From the NCBI GenBank assembly GCA_020881835.1, contig CP052876.1:744001-808000 (forward strand): a stretch of 64,000 nt of DNA, written 5' to 3'. Below are positions 1 through 7,996 of the stretch, piece after piece; positions within the stretch are counted from its first letter, which is position 1, and each line of letters begins with the position of its first letter. A program made the translations under genes and the position numbers. Origin of the DNA: Kineosporiaceae bacterium SCSIO 59966 (GTDB lineage: Bacteria > Actinomycetota > Actinomycetes > Actinomycetales > SCSIO-59966). The notes under the pieces were generated by a model. The model searched no databases. It was not told where the DNA came from and saw nothing but the letters and a program-made list of their open reading frames with translations.

Positions 1-592
1 CGGTGCGCGCCAGCAGCTGGCGGGCCGACAGGGCGAGATGGCCCGGCAGCCGGGCGATGTCAGCGCCTTGCGCCCACGCGGCCAGCTCCGGCGGCATGTG
101 CACCGGGCGGGCGGCGTCCGAGGCCGTGCGCTCGCGGACGACGTACGTGCCGGCGACGAGGTCGCCGATCCGCTTGCCCCGCGGGTGGATCAGGGAGGTG
201 ATGACCGCCGGGCTGCCCAGGGTCAGCCACAGCTCGCCGACCCCGACCAGCGCGCGGATCAGGGCGTGCCGGACCCGGACCGGACCGCCGTCGTCCCGCA
301 CCACCCGCAGGCCCATCGCGAGCTTGCCCAGCGAGCGGCCGCGGCTCAGCGTCTCCCAGGTGAGCGGCAGCCCGACGAGCACGGTGACGAGGACCGCGAT
401 GCCGGCGGCCGTGTCGGCCGCGGGGTCGGCGCCGGACAGGGCGAGTCCGACCAGCCAGAACAGGGCGACCGCGACGACGAGCTGGACGACGGCGTCGATC
501 AGCCAGGCGAGCCCCCGGGTGGCGAACGAGGCGGGCCGCAGGTCGAGCAGCACCGCCTCGCCGGTCACCAGCTCGGTCGACGGGATCGCCAC
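1..592 (-). CDS. RDD family membrane protein (3' end cut by window edge)
   Basis: The reverse strand reads as an RDD-family protein, open to the left edge of the window (about 197 residues visible). The N-terminus is VAIPSTELVTGEAVLLDLRP followed by ASFATRGLAWLIDAVV, which carries the family Arg and Asp-Asp-like positions. Two hydrophobic stretches follow (about residues 35-55 and 70-90), then the typical SRGRSLGKLAMGLRVV segment and an IHPRGKRIGDLVAGTYVV ending motif. RDD proteins are multi-pass membrane proteins of mostly unknown, possibly transport-related, function. GTG at 592 is the only sensible start; it lies divergent from the SpoIIM-type gene with about 70 bases between them. In actinobacteria these two commonly flank a DUF58/MoxR cluster, as here. 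The C-terminus is missing only because the window ends. Confidence 0.85.
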   Translation of the reverse strand, partial: MAIPSTELVTGEAVLLDLRPASFATRGLAWLIDAVVQLVVAVALFWLVGLALSGADPAADTAAGIAVLVTVLVGLPLTWETLSRGRSLGKLAMGLRVVRDDGGPVRVRHALIRALVGVGELWLTLGSPAVITSLIHPRGKRIGDLVAGTYVVRERTASDAARPVHMPPELAAWAQGADIARLPGHLALSARQLLART

Positions 593-649
593 CCCGGCAC
601 TGTAGACGGCGGGACCCGGCCGGCCGGCCGCGCCGGGCGTGGCAACAGC

Positions 650-655
650 TAGCGT
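650..655 (+). promoter_or_regulatory. Putative -10 box of a leaderless promoter (TAGCGT)
   Basis: TAGCGT fits the actinobacterial TANNNT -10 pattern and ends six bases before the ATG at 662, so transcription would start at or next to the A of the start codon. No convincing Shine-Dalgarno sequence precedes the ATG, which fits a leaderless mRNA. No clear -35 box is seen. Confidence 0.5.
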
Positions 656-661
656 GCGGTC

Positions 662-1657
662 ATGGACCTGGACGCCTTCGTCTCGGTGCACCGCGACGAG
701 TGGGACGAGCTCGAGCGTCTGGTCTCCCGGCGGTCGCTGTCCGGCGCGGACGCCGACCGGCTCGTGCTGCTGTACCAGCGGGCGGCCACCCACCTGTCCG
801 CGGTGCGCTCCCAGGCCCCCGACCCGGCGCTCGTCGGCCGGCTCAGCAGTCTGGTCGCGCGGGCCCGCTCCCGGCTCACCGGCGCCCGCGAGCCGGTGTG
901 GCGGGACGTCGTCCGGTTCGCGACCGTGTCGTTCCCCGCGGCGCTGTGGCGGATCCGGTGGTGGACGGCGGCGGTGACCGCAGCCTTCCTGCTCGTGTCC
1001 GTCGCGGCGGGGGCGTGGGTGGCGGGCGACCCGGCGGTCCAGGCCACCATGGGCAGCGACGCCGAGATCCGCCAGCTCGTGGAGAGCGACTTCGAGAGCT
1101 ACTACTCCGAGCAGCCGGCGACCTCGTTCGCGGCCCAGGTGTGGACGAACAACGCGTGGGTCGCCGCGCAGGTCATCGCCTTCGGGGTCACCGGCGTGTG
1201 GGTGGTGTGGGTGCTGGCCCTCAACGCGCTCAACGTCGGGACCGTCGGTGGGCTGATGGCGGCGCACGACCGCGCGGACGTGTTCTTCGGGCTGATCCTC
1301 CCGCACGGACTGCTCGAGCTCACCGCCGTCTTCGTCGCCTCGGCGGCGGGACTGAGGCTGTTCTGGTCGTGGGTCGCGCCCGGCCCGCTCAGCCGTGCGG
1401 CGTCCCTGGCCGCCGAGGGCCGGGCCCTGTTCACCGTGGCGGTCGGACTGGTGCCGGTCCTTGCCGTGAGCGGGCTGGTCGAGGCCTTCGTGACGCCGAG
1501 CCCGCTGCCGACGTGGGCGCGGATCGCGGTCGGCGCGCTCGCGCTCGGGGCGTTCCTCGCCTACGCGGGTGTGCTCGGGCGGCGCGCGGTCGCGGCGGGG
1601 GAGACCGGCGACGTGCGCCGGGAGCACGCCGGGGACGTCACGCCGACCGCAGGCTGA
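662..1657 (+). CDS. Stage II sporulation protein M (SpoIIM/DUF95) family membrane protein
   Basis: This 331-residue protein begins MDLDAFVSVHRDEWDELERL, the characteristic soluble N-terminus of the family, with a helical segment to about residue 95. Roughly five hydrophobic helices follow (about 99-120, 165-190, 210-235, 255-275 and 285-305). The central PHGLLELTAVFVASAAGLRL motif is typical of SpoIIM-like proteins. In non-sporulating actinobacteria the family has no settled role; it is usually found divergent from an RDD gene and next to a DUF58/MoxR operon, which is exactly the arrangement here. The ATG is chosen because it follows a -10-like TAGCGT at leaderless spacing. It ends convergently toward the DUF58 gene with repeats in between. 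Confidence 0.88.
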   Translation: MDLDAFVSVHRDEWDELERLVSRRSLSGADADRLVLLYQRAATHLSAVRSQAPDPALVGRLSSLVARARSRLTGAREPVWRDVVRFATVSFPAALWRIRWWTAAVTAAFLLVSVAAGAWVAGDPAVQATMGSDAEIRQLVESDFESYYSEQPATSFAAQVWTNNAWVAAQVIAFGVTGVWVVWVLALNALNVGTVGGLMAAHDRADVFFGLILPHGLLELTAVFVASAAGLRLFWSWVAPGPLSRAASLAAEGRALFTVAVGLVPVLAVSGLVEAFVTPSPLPTWARIAVGALALGAFLAYAGVLGRRAVAAGETGDVRREHAGDVTPTAG

Positions 1658-1710
1658 TGCCCGACCCGTCCCTCCCGTGACCAGTCGAAACCCCTCTTCA
1701 ACCCCCTCTT

Positions 1711-1809
1711 CGTGATCATGCAATCCCGCCACCCCCTGTCTCCCAGCCGTGATCATGCAATCCCGCCACCCCCTGTCTCCCAGCCGTGATCATGCAATCC
1801 CGCCACCCC
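1711..1809. repeat. Tandem array of the GATCATGCAATCCCGCC intergenic element (three copies)
   Basis: A 37-base unit containing GTGATCATGCAATCCCGCC plus ACCCC is repeated head to tail, starting at 1711, 1748 and 1785 (the third unit is cut after about 25 bases). The same core is found at six further positions in the window (20772, 20897, 20934, 43878, 47305, 48417). The array lies between the convergent 3' ends of the SpoIIM-type and DUF58 genes. It has no unique spacers, so it is not a CRISPR array. Confidence 0.95.
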
Positions 1810-1828
1810 AGGCCCCACCGCCCGCTCC

Positions 1829-1889
1829 CAAAATGCTGCGTTCGGCACAGCTTTGTCGGCGTGTCGCGCCAACAACCCAGCATTCTGCG
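1829..1889. repeat. Imperfect palindrome, copy A of the AATGCTG element
   Basis: The ends CAAAATGCTGCGTT and AACCCAGCATTCTGCG are inverted repeats of each other. The interior holds GGCGTGTCGCGCC, the reverse complement of the conserved inner hairpin GGCGCGACACGCC. Copies B (20815) and C (43935) share the same outer and inner parts. It lies about 20 bases from the three-copy element array, between two convergent genes, where it could act as a terminator or a protein site. Confidence 0.85.
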
Positions 1890-1905
1890 AGGGGGTGGGG
1901 GCGGG

Positions 1906-3198
1906 TCAGAGGCGGCCGGCGGCCTTGAGGGCCAGGTAGGCGTCGGCGAGCCGCGGCGGCAGCTCGTCCGGGGTGCCCTCGACGACCTCGACCCCGGCCC
2001 GCTGCAGCGCCCCGGTGACCGCGACCCGGTCCAGGGCGGTGCGCTCGGCGGCCGCGGCGTCGTAGACGGCGTCCGGGTCGCCGCGCCGGCCGGCCATCTC
2101 CGCCAGGACCGGGTCGGAGACGGAGCCCAGCAGCACGGTGTGCCGGCTGGTCAGGTGGTGCACGACGGGCAGCAGCCCCTCCTCGACGGCGGCCGCCTCC
2201 AGCGGGGTGAGCAGGACGACGAGCGCGTGCTGGGTGAGCCGGCGGCGCACCTCCCCGACGACGACCGGCCAGTCGGCCTCGACGAGCTCGGGCTCCAGCG
2301 GGGCCATCGCGTCGACGAGGGCGCCGAGCAGCCCGGACCCCCGCACCCCCTCGACCGACGCCCGCACCCGCCGGTCGACCGCGACGAGGTCGACCCGGTC
2401 CCCGGCCCGCGAGGCCAGCGCGGACAGCAGCAGCGCGGCGTCCATCGCCGCGTCCAGGCGCGGCGCGTCCCCGACCCGGGCCGCCGACGTCCGCGAGGTG
2501 TCCAGGACGACGAGCACCCGCCGGTCCCGCTCCGGTCGCCAGGTGCGGACGACGACCTGCTGGCGGCGGGCGGTGGCCCGCCAGTCGATCGAGCGGACGT
2601 CGTCGCCGACGACGTAGTCCCGCAGCGAGTCGAACTCGGTGCCCTGCCCGCGGACCCGGACGCTGGCCCGGCCGTCGAGCTCGCGCAGCCGGGCCAACCG
2701 GGACGGCAGGTGGCGCCGGGAGCGGAACTCCGGCAGCACCCGCAGCCGACCCGGCACCGGCAGCGACGCCTGCTGCGCCCCCAGCCCGAGCGGCCCCCAG
2801 GACCGCAGCGTCACCGCGTCGGCGAGCCGGTCGCCGCGACGGGTCGGGCGCAGCACGGTGCGGAGCCGGCGCCGCTCCCCGGCGGGCACGTCCACCTCGG
2901 CCCGGTCCCCGCTCGCCCCCGCGGACGGCTGCCAGGCGTCCCGGACCAGGGCGCGCAGCCGACGTCCGGACCGGTTCGCCAAGGTGAGCACCGACTCCAC
3001 GGACTCCCCGAGCCGGACCCGGCCCGGCACCTCCCGGCGCACCTCTACCTGCCGCGGGGAGGCGGCCAGGGCCACGTCGAGCGCGACGAGAGCGACGACC
3101 ACCCCGGCCCACACCAGCACCCCGGACCAGCCGGGCAGCAGCGCCACCACCGGCAGCCCGAGGACCGCCAGCAGCACAGCCCGGCCGCTGATCGCCAC
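1906..3198 (-). CDS. DUF58 domain protein (VWA-like), MoxR partner
   Basis: This is a 430-residue protein with two hydrophobic helices at the N-terminus (about residues 6-45), then a beta-rich stretch, then the DUF58 core. The family motif is visible in GQGTEFDSLRDYVVGDDVRSIDWRATARR cut to its key residues: the FDSLRDY, D-RSIDWRATAR and VRTW elements around residues 185-220. A VWA-like segment follows with LVVLDTSRTS at about 230. DUF58 proteins are encoded beside MoxR AAA ATPases and are thought to work with them in maturation of envelope or metal-containing complexes. The GTG start lies four bases after the MoxR stop, so it is the last gene of the operon. Confidence 0.9.
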   Translation of the reverse strand: MAISGRAVLLAVLGLPVVALLPGWSGVLVWAGVVVALVALDVALAASPRQVEVRREVPGRVRLGESVESVLTLANRSGRRLRALVRDAWQPSAGASGDRAEVDVPAGERRRLRTVLRPTRRGDRLADAVTLRSWGPLGLGAQQASLPVPGRLRVLPEFRSRRHLPSRLARLRELDGRASVRVRGQGTEFDSLRDYVVGDDVRSIDWRATARRQQVVVRTWRPERDRRVLVVLDTSRTSAARVGDAPRLDAAMDAALLLSALASRAGDRVDLVAVDRRVRASVEGVRGSGLLGALVDAMAPLEPELVEADWPVVVGEVRRRLTQHALVVLLTPLEAAAVEEGLLPVVHHLTSRHTVLLGSVSDPVLAEMAGRRGDPDAVYDAAAAERTALDRVAVTGALQRAGVEVVEGTPDELPPRLADAYLALKAAGRL

Positions 3199-3202
3199 CG
3201 CG

Positions 3203-4198
3203 CTACCGGGGGACCGCGACGGAGTCCAGGACGCTGTCCAGGACGGCGTCCACGGTGACCCCCTCGAGCTCGGCCTCGGGGTGCAGCTGCACCCGGTGGC
3301 GCAGGGTCGGGCGGGCGAGCGCCTTGACGTCGTCCGGGGTGACGTAGTCCCGCCCGGACAGCCACGCCCAGGCCCGGCTCGTGGCCAGCAGCGCGGTCGA
3401 CGCGCGCGGGGAGGCGCCGAGCCGCAGCGACGGCGAGGTGCGGGTGGCGCGGGCGACGTCGACGACGTAGCCGAGCACCTCGCGCCCGACGTCCACCCGG
3501 CGCACGGCGGCGCTCGCCGCGGCGAGCTCCTCGGGTCCGGCGACCGTGCGGACCCCGGCGGCCGCCAGGTCCCGGGGGTCGAAGCCGGCGGCGTGCCGGG
3601 CGAGCACCTCCACCTCGTCGCCGCGCGCCGGCAGCGGCATCGTCACCTTGAGCAGGAACCGGTCGAGCTGGGCCTCCGGCAGCGGGTACGTGCCCTCGTA
3701 CTCGACCGGGTTCTGGGTGGCCGCGACGAGGAACGGCTCGGGCAGCCGGTGCGGCCGGCCGTCCACGCTGACCTGGCGCTCCTCCATCGCCTCGAGCAGC
3801 GACGCCTGGGTCTTCGGCGGCGTCCGGTTGATCTCGTCGGCGAGCAGCAGGTTGGTGAACACCGGCCCCTCGCGGAAGGAGAACTCCGCCGAGCGGGGGT
3901 CGTAGACCAGCGAGCCGGTGACGTCGCCGGGCATGAGGTCGGCGGTGAACTGGATCCGCTTGGAGTCCAGGTCCAGCGCCGCGGACAGGGCGCGCACGAG
4001 CAGCGTCTTGGCGACCCCGGGCACGCCCTCGAGCAGCACGTGCCCGCGGCACAGCAGGGCGATGACGAGGCCGGTGACGACGGCGTCCTGGCCGACGACG
4101 GCCTTGGCCACCTCGGTCCGGACGTCGAGCAGGGCCTGGCGCGGGTCAGGGCCAGTCGGGTCTGGGCCAGTCGGATGTGGGGATGGCGTGTCGGTCAC
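3203..4198 (-). CDS. MoxR-family AAA ATPase
   Basis: This is a 331-residue MoxR ATPase. The Walker A motif is GVPGVAKT (about residues 57-64), Walker B is LLLADEINR, sensor 1 is VAATQNP, and the LPEAQLDRFLLK arginine-finger region follows. A C-terminal lid contains RASTALLATSRAWAWLSGRDYVTPDD in pieces typical of the family. MoxR proteins act as chaperone-like ATPases with DUF58/VWA partners, the gene directly downstream. The GTG start at 4198 overlaps the stop of the DUF4350 gene by four bases (GTGA). A short direct repeat near the N-terminus encodes TGPDPTGPDP. A longer reading frame extends upstream but runs over the DUF4350 gene and is rejected. Confidence 0.93.
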   Translation of the reverse strand: MTDTPSPHPTGPDPTGPDPRQALLDVRTEVAKAVVGQDAVVTGLVIALLCRGHVLLEGVPGVAKTLLVRALSAALDLDSKRIQFTADLMPGDVTGSLVYDPRSAEFSFREGPVFTNLLLADEINRTPPKTQASLLEAMEERQVSVDGRPHRLPEPFLVAATQNPVEYEGTYPLPEAQLDRFLLKVTMPLPARGDEVEVLARHAAGFDPRDLAAAGVRTVAGPEELAAASAAVRRVDVGREVLGYVVDVARATRTSPSLRLGASPRASTALLATSRAWAWLSGRDYVTPDDVKALARPTLRHRVQLHPEAELEGVTVDAVLDSVLDSVAVPR

Positions 4199-5439
4199 CG
4201 GGGAGGTCCCTCTCGTGTCGGTCGGGCAGTCACGTCGGCGGACAGTGCGTCGAGGTCGTCGGCGAGCGCGGCCAGCGCCCGGTCGTCGGCGGGCGGCGGG
4301 CCGGTCAGCAGTGCGGCCACCTCGCCCTCGGGCCGCCCGCTCGCCCGGGCGACGGCGGCGACGACCGCGTCGGTGGCGTCGGTGGCCGCCCCGACGGGCA
4401 GGCCGAGCCGGACGGCGAGCCGGCGCAGCGTCGCCGCGCGCAGCACGGCGGCCGCCCGGTCCCGCGCCCCCGCCGCCCGGTACAGCGACGCCCGGCCCTC
4501 GGCGGTCTCGGCCGACCGGACGACGACCGGCAGCGGCTCGGGCACCAGCCGGCCCAGGCGCCGGCCCCGCCACAGCATGGCCAGCGCGGCGGTGACCGCG
4601 AGCCAGCCGGTGACCGGGCCGACCCAGCCGGGCAGCAGGTCCACGGCGGTGACGTCCTCGTCGGCCCCGGTGTCCAGCGGGCTGGCCATCAGCCACACCA
4701 GCCGGTCGTGGCCGCCGAGCACGTGCAGGGCCAGGGCGGCGTTGCCGTCGGCGGCCAGGTGCTCGTTGGCCAGCACCCCGCCCTGGCCGAGCAGGTGCAC
4801 GGTGCGCCCGTCACCGGGCAGCCGCAGGTAGGACCCGGCCGCGGGGTCCTCGGCGTCCGGGAAGCACACGTCGGCGTCCGCGCCGGCGGCCCGCAGCAGC
4901 CGTCCGCCGGCCAGCGCCTGCCCGGCGGCCACCGCGGCGGGGGCGGCGCAGTCGGCGGGCCGGGTCCGTGCCTCGACGACCCCGGCCGGGCGCACCCCCG
5001 GGGCCAGCACGTCCAGGACGGGACCGTCCGGCTCGACGACGACGAGGTCGGCGGCGGTGGCGGCGAGCGCCTCCAACCGGTCCGGCGGCAGCACCTGCGG
5101 GTCGACGACGACGATCGTCGCGCCGGCCCTCTGTCCGCCCGCGGCGGCCGTGCCTGGACTGCCGGCTGCCGCCGCGACGGCGTCGGCGACGCTGTCCACC
5201 CGGACCACCTCGACGCCCTGGTCGCCGAGCACCTGGGCGACCGCCCGGGCCCCCTGCGGGACGGCGGAGCCGGGGTCCAGGGCGCCACCGCTGGTGCGCG
5301 GCAGGGCCAGCACGCCCGCGACGGTGACCACGGCGAGCAGGGCGAGGACGAGGACGGCGGGCCGGGCGCGCCGCCACCGCGCGGCCGCGCGGCTGCGCGC
5401 GGTGGTGCCGTCGCCGAGGACGGCGGCCGGTGCGCTCAC
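4195..5439 (-). CDS. DUF4350 domain membrane protein
   Basis: This is a 414-residue protein with a basic N-terminus and a membrane helix at about residues 27-48 (PAVLVLALLAVVTVAGVLAL). An extracytoplasmic alpha/beta region follows, with TIVVVDPQVLPPDRLEAL as seen in DUF4350 proteins. A second helix lies at about 275-293 (GPVTGWLAVTAALAMLW), followed by a cytoplasmic C-terminal helical tail. DUF4350 proteins occur in MoxR/DUF58 operons; their precise role is unknown. The GTG start overlaps the DUF4129 stop by four bases and its own stop overlaps the MoxR start by four, implying translational coupling. Confidence 0.88.
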   Translation of the reverse strand: MSAPAAVLGDGTTARSRAAARWRRARPAVLVLALLAVVTVAGVLALPRTSGGALDPGSAVPQGARAVAQVLGDQGVEVVRVDSVADAVAAAAGSPGTAAAGGQRAGATIVVVDPQVLPPDRLEALAATAADLVVVEPDGPVLDVLAPGVRPAGVVEARTRPADCAAPAAVAAGQALAGGRLLRAAGADADVCFPDAEDPAAGSYLRLPGDGRTVHLLGQGGVLANEHLAADGNAALALHVLGGHDRLVWLMASPLDTGADEDVTAVDLLPGWVGPVTGWLAVTAALAMLWRGRRLGRLVPEPLPVVVRSAETAEGRASLYRAAGARDRAAAVLRAATLRRLAVRLGLPVGAATDATDAVVAAVARASGRPEGEVAALLTGPPPADDRALAALADDLDALSADVTARPTREGPPR

Positions 5440-6098
5440 CGCCGCCCCGCGGCCGCGGCGCCGACGGCAGGGACCGGTCCGACGTCCTGGAGGGGCCGGG
5501 TGGCGGCGAGGGCGGTGTCGAGCCGCCGCAGCCGCTCGTCCTGCGCCGGGCCCGCCGGCCGGCCGCCGTAGCGGACGTCGTCAAAGACCCGCGCCGCCTC
5601 GCGGAGCTCCTCGGCGTGCGCCGGCAGGACGACGGCCGCCTCCCGGGCCACCTCGTCGGCGGTGCGGCCCGGGCCGAGGGTCACCAGGGCCCGCTCGTCC
5701 AGCGCGCGGGCGATCGCCCGGAACCGCTCCTGCACCGCGACGTCCCAGCGGCCGGCGGTGGCGGCCTCGTCGGCGGCCCGCCGGTGCTCCGCGGCGGTGC
5801 GGGTGGTCCCGCCGAGCACGTCGCCCGCCGGCGGTCGCCGCCGCAGCCGGACCGGACCGGCCAGCCGCAGGGCGACCAGGACCCCGACCGCCACGGCGAC
5901 GAGCAGGGCCACCAGCCACAGCCGGGACCCGGGGGTGTCCGGCAGCTCGAGCCGGGACAGCTGCTCCAGCAGCCACGACACCGCGCGGGACAGCAGGCCG
6001 GGCTCAGCCTCGGCGTAGACCTCCTGGGCCAGCTCGTCGCGCGCCCACCGGCGCGCCTGCCCGGCGTCCGGGGTCAACGGTGCCGCCAGGAGCGTCAC
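5436..6098 (-). CDS. DUF4129 domain membrane protein
   Basis: This is a 220-residue protein with an N-terminal soluble part containing ARRWARDELAQEVY, a single membrane helix at about residues 62-80 (LWLVALLVAVAVGVLVAL), and a helical C-terminal DUF4129 domain. That domain shows the family pattern W-x-x-A-V-x-x-x-F-R-A-I-x-R-A-L-D-E and TADEVAREAA. It overlaps its neighbours by four bases on each side. DUF4129 proteins are regular members of MoxR-DUF58 loci and have been proposed to be transglutaminase-like accessory partners; that role is not demonstrated. Confidence 0.88.
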   Translation of the reverse strand: MTLLAAPLTPDAGQARRWARDELAQEVYAEAEPGLLSRAVSWLLEQLSRLELPDTPGSRLWLVALLVAVAVGVLVALRLAGPVRLRRRPPAGDVLGGTTRTAAEHRRAADEAATAGRWDVAVQERFRAIARALDERALVTLGPGRTADEVAREAAVVLPAHAEELREAARVFDDVRYGGRPAGPAQDERLRRLDTALAATRPLQDVGPVPAVGAAAAGRR

Positions 6099-7192
6099 GG
6101 GGCCTCGGCGGCCGCCCGGGCCAGCTCGACGTCCAGGCCCTCGAGCCGCATCCGCTGGTCGACGTAGAGCAGGGCGGTGACGGCGGCGGCGAACGGGTAG
6201 ACGATCGTCGCCGCGACCGCCGAGCCGAGCCCGGTCAGCAGCAGCTGCGGCAGGGTGGGCGAGAGCGCCGCGGCCAGGTCACCGCCCGCCGGCGCGAACA
6301 GGGAACCGACCAGCTGGAACGGGGCGGCGACGACGGCGACGGTGACGAGCACGATGAGGTAGGTCAGCACCCGGATGCCCACGAGCCGCAGCAGCCCGCG
6401 GGAGCTGAGCCGCCAGGACCGGCGCAGCGAGGCGAGCACCCGCTGCTCCTCCAGCACCAGCGCCGGGCCGGCCAGCGCCAGCCGGGTGTCGATCCAGAGC
6501 CCCAGGACCAGCGCGGCCAGCAGGCCGACGAGCAGCAGCACCGTCCCGACGACCGGCTCGACCAGGACGACGACCAGCCCGGGGACGAGCACGGCCAGCA
6601 CGACGCCGCCGGTGACCAGGCCGACGAGCAGGGTCAGCCCGATGAGCGGCAGCAGCCGCCCGCGGACCCGTTGCCACAGCTCGCTGCCGCCGGTGCGCCG
6701 GCCGAGGACGGCACTGCCGACGACGACGGTGGCGATCGCGGTGAGCACCGACAGTGCGAGCACCGAGACGGCCTGGCTGGCCACCGCCGCCAGCCCGGTC
6801 GTGCTCAGCGTGTCGGCGATGAGCCCGGTGTCCGGGACGGCCTGGGGGTCCTCCTCCACCGCGCTGAGGAACCGGTCGAGGCTCCCGCCCATCCAGGCCT
6901 GCAGGACCAGCTGGACGGCGGTCATCACGGTGACGACGACGGCGGCCGCACCGACCATCGCGGCCGGGTTGGAGCGCACCGCCTGGAAGGCGCCGTCGTA
7001 GATCTCCCCGAGCCGCAGCGGACGCAGCGGGACCACGCCGGGCCGGGGCGCGACCGGCACCTGCGGGTACCCGGGTCCGGCCGGGGGCGGGCCCCAGCCG
7101 GGCTGGGGCTGGGCCGGGCCGGGCTGCGGGGGGCCGCCGGTGCCGGCGGCGTCCCCGTCGGGGCTCGCCCAGCCCTGCGTCGGGCCGCTCAC
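6095..7192 (-). CDS. Polytopic membrane protein with proline-rich N-terminus (glycerophosphodiester phosphodiesterase membrane-domain type)
   Basis: This 365-residue protein starts at GTG 7192, preceded by a strong GAGGAGG ribosome site. Residues 1-65 are proline/glycine/glutamine rich and probably disordered. LRLGEIYDGAFQAVRSNP at about 65-85 is the hallmark entry to this membrane domain. About six hydrophobic helices follow, and the protein ends YVDQRMRLEGLDVELARAA, also typical. It heads the five-gene MoxR/DUF58 operon. The function is unknown. A reading frame extends much further upstream but runs into the mtrA coding region on the other strand and is not credible. Confidence 0.85.
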   Translation of the reverse strand: MSGPTQGWASPDGDAAGTGGPPQPGPAQPQPGWGPPPAGPGYPQVPVAPRPGVVPLRPLRLGEIYDGAFQAVRSNPAAMVGAAAVVVTVMTAVQLVLQAWMGGSLDRFLSAVEEDPQAVPDTGLIADTLSTTGLAAVASQAVSVLALSVLTAIATVVVGSAVLGRRTGGSELWQRVRGRLLPLIGLTLLVGLVTGGVVLAVLVPGLVVVLVEPVVGTVLLLVGLLAALVLGLWIDTRLALAGPALVLEEQRVLASLRRSWRLSSRGLLRLVGIRVLTYLIVLVTVAVVAAPFQLVGSLFAPAGGDLAAALSPTLPQLLLTGLGSAVAATIVYPFAAAVTALLYVDQRMRLEGLDVELARAAAEAP

Positions 7193-7316
7193 TGGTCCAC
7201 CCCCTCCTCGCGCCGGCCGGCGGTCGGCCGACGGCTCGCCATCCTGCCACGGGCCGCCTCGGCCACCGGGCAGCCGGCAGGTGCGACGATGGGGCCATGT
7301 GCAGGCAGGTGACGCC

Positions 7317-7994
7317 GTGAAGGGCCGGGTGCTCGTCGTCGACGACGACACCGCGCTCGCCGAGATGGTCGGCATCGTGCTCAAGGGCGAGGGCTTCGAG
7401 GCGGTGCTGTGCGACAACGGGGACGACGCCCTGGAGGCGTTCCACCGGCACCGCCCCGACCTCGTCCTGCTCGACCTCATGCTGCCCGGCAAGGACGGGA
7501 TCGAGGTGTGCCGGCTGATCCGGGCCGAGTCCGGGGTCCCCATCGTCATGCTCACCGCCAAGAGCGACACGGTCGACGTCGTCCTCGGCCTGGAGTCCGG
7601 CGCCGACGACTACGTGCCCAAGCCGTTCAAGCCCAAGGAGCTCGTCGCCCGGGTCCGGGCCCGGCTGCGCCGCACCGACCAGCCGCTGCCGGAGGTGCTG
7701 CAGCTCGGCGACCTCACCATCGACGTCGCCGGGCACTCGGTGAAGCGCGACGGCCAGCCGATCTCGTTGACCCCGCTGGAGTTCGACCTGCTGCTCGCCC
7801 TGGCCCGCAAGCCGTGGCAGGTGTTCACCCGGGAGGTGCTGCTCGAGCAGGTGTGGGGCTACCGGCACTCCGCGGACACCCGGCTCGTCAACGTCCACGT
7901 GCAGCGGCTGCGCTCGAAGATCGAGAAGGATCCGGAGAACCCCGAGATCGTCGTCACCGTGCGCGGTGTCGGCTACAAGGCCGGGCCCGCCTGA
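7317..7994 (+). CDS. mtrA: MtrA-type OmpR/PhoB response regulator
   Basis: This is a 225-residue regulator. The receiver domain (1-120) has the acidic pair in VVDDDTALAEM (residues 8-16), the phospho-acceptor Asp53 in LLDLMLPGKDG, the conserved Thr in VMLTAKSD, and Lys in the PKPFKPKELVAR segment that is diagnostic for MtrA. The winged-helix domain (about 130-225) ends VNVHVQRLRSKIEKDPENP and VRGVGYKAG. MtrA-MtrB control cell division, cell-wall turnover and lpqB-linked functions in actinobacteria. The GTG at 7317 aligns with the usual MtrA N-terminus; GTG at 7299 is an in-frame alternative. mtrB follows after two bases. No sahH is present upstream. Confidence 0.95.
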   Translation: MKGRVLVVDDDTALAEMVGIVLKGEGFEAVLCDNGDDALEAFHRHRPDLVLLDLMLPGKDGIEVCRLIRAESGVPIVMLTAKSDTVDVVLGLESGADDYVPKPFKPKELVARVRARLRRTDQPLPEVLQLGDLTIDVAGHSVKRDGQPISLTPLEFDLLLALARKPWQVFTREVLLEQVWGYRHSADTRLVNVHVQRLRSKIEKDPENPEIVVTVRGVGYKAGPA

Positions 7995-7996
7995 GG

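Noticed and set aside
1711-1809. CRISPR array
   Set aside because: Direct repeats of 37 bases are present, but there are no unique spacers between them and no cas genes.
1829-1889. Insertion sequence end
   Set aside because: No transposase frame is present and all copies are only about 60 bases, so no insertion sequence can be claimed.
1786-3258. 490-residue plus-strand frame starting MIMQSRHP
   Set aside because: Starts inside the intergenic repeat and runs antisense to the DUF58 gene. The same false start appears in other repeat copies.
7140-7316. N-terminal extension of MtrA
   Set aside because: The frame is open upstream to 7140, but homologues begin at the KGRVLVVDDD segment and the extension overlaps the divergent gene.
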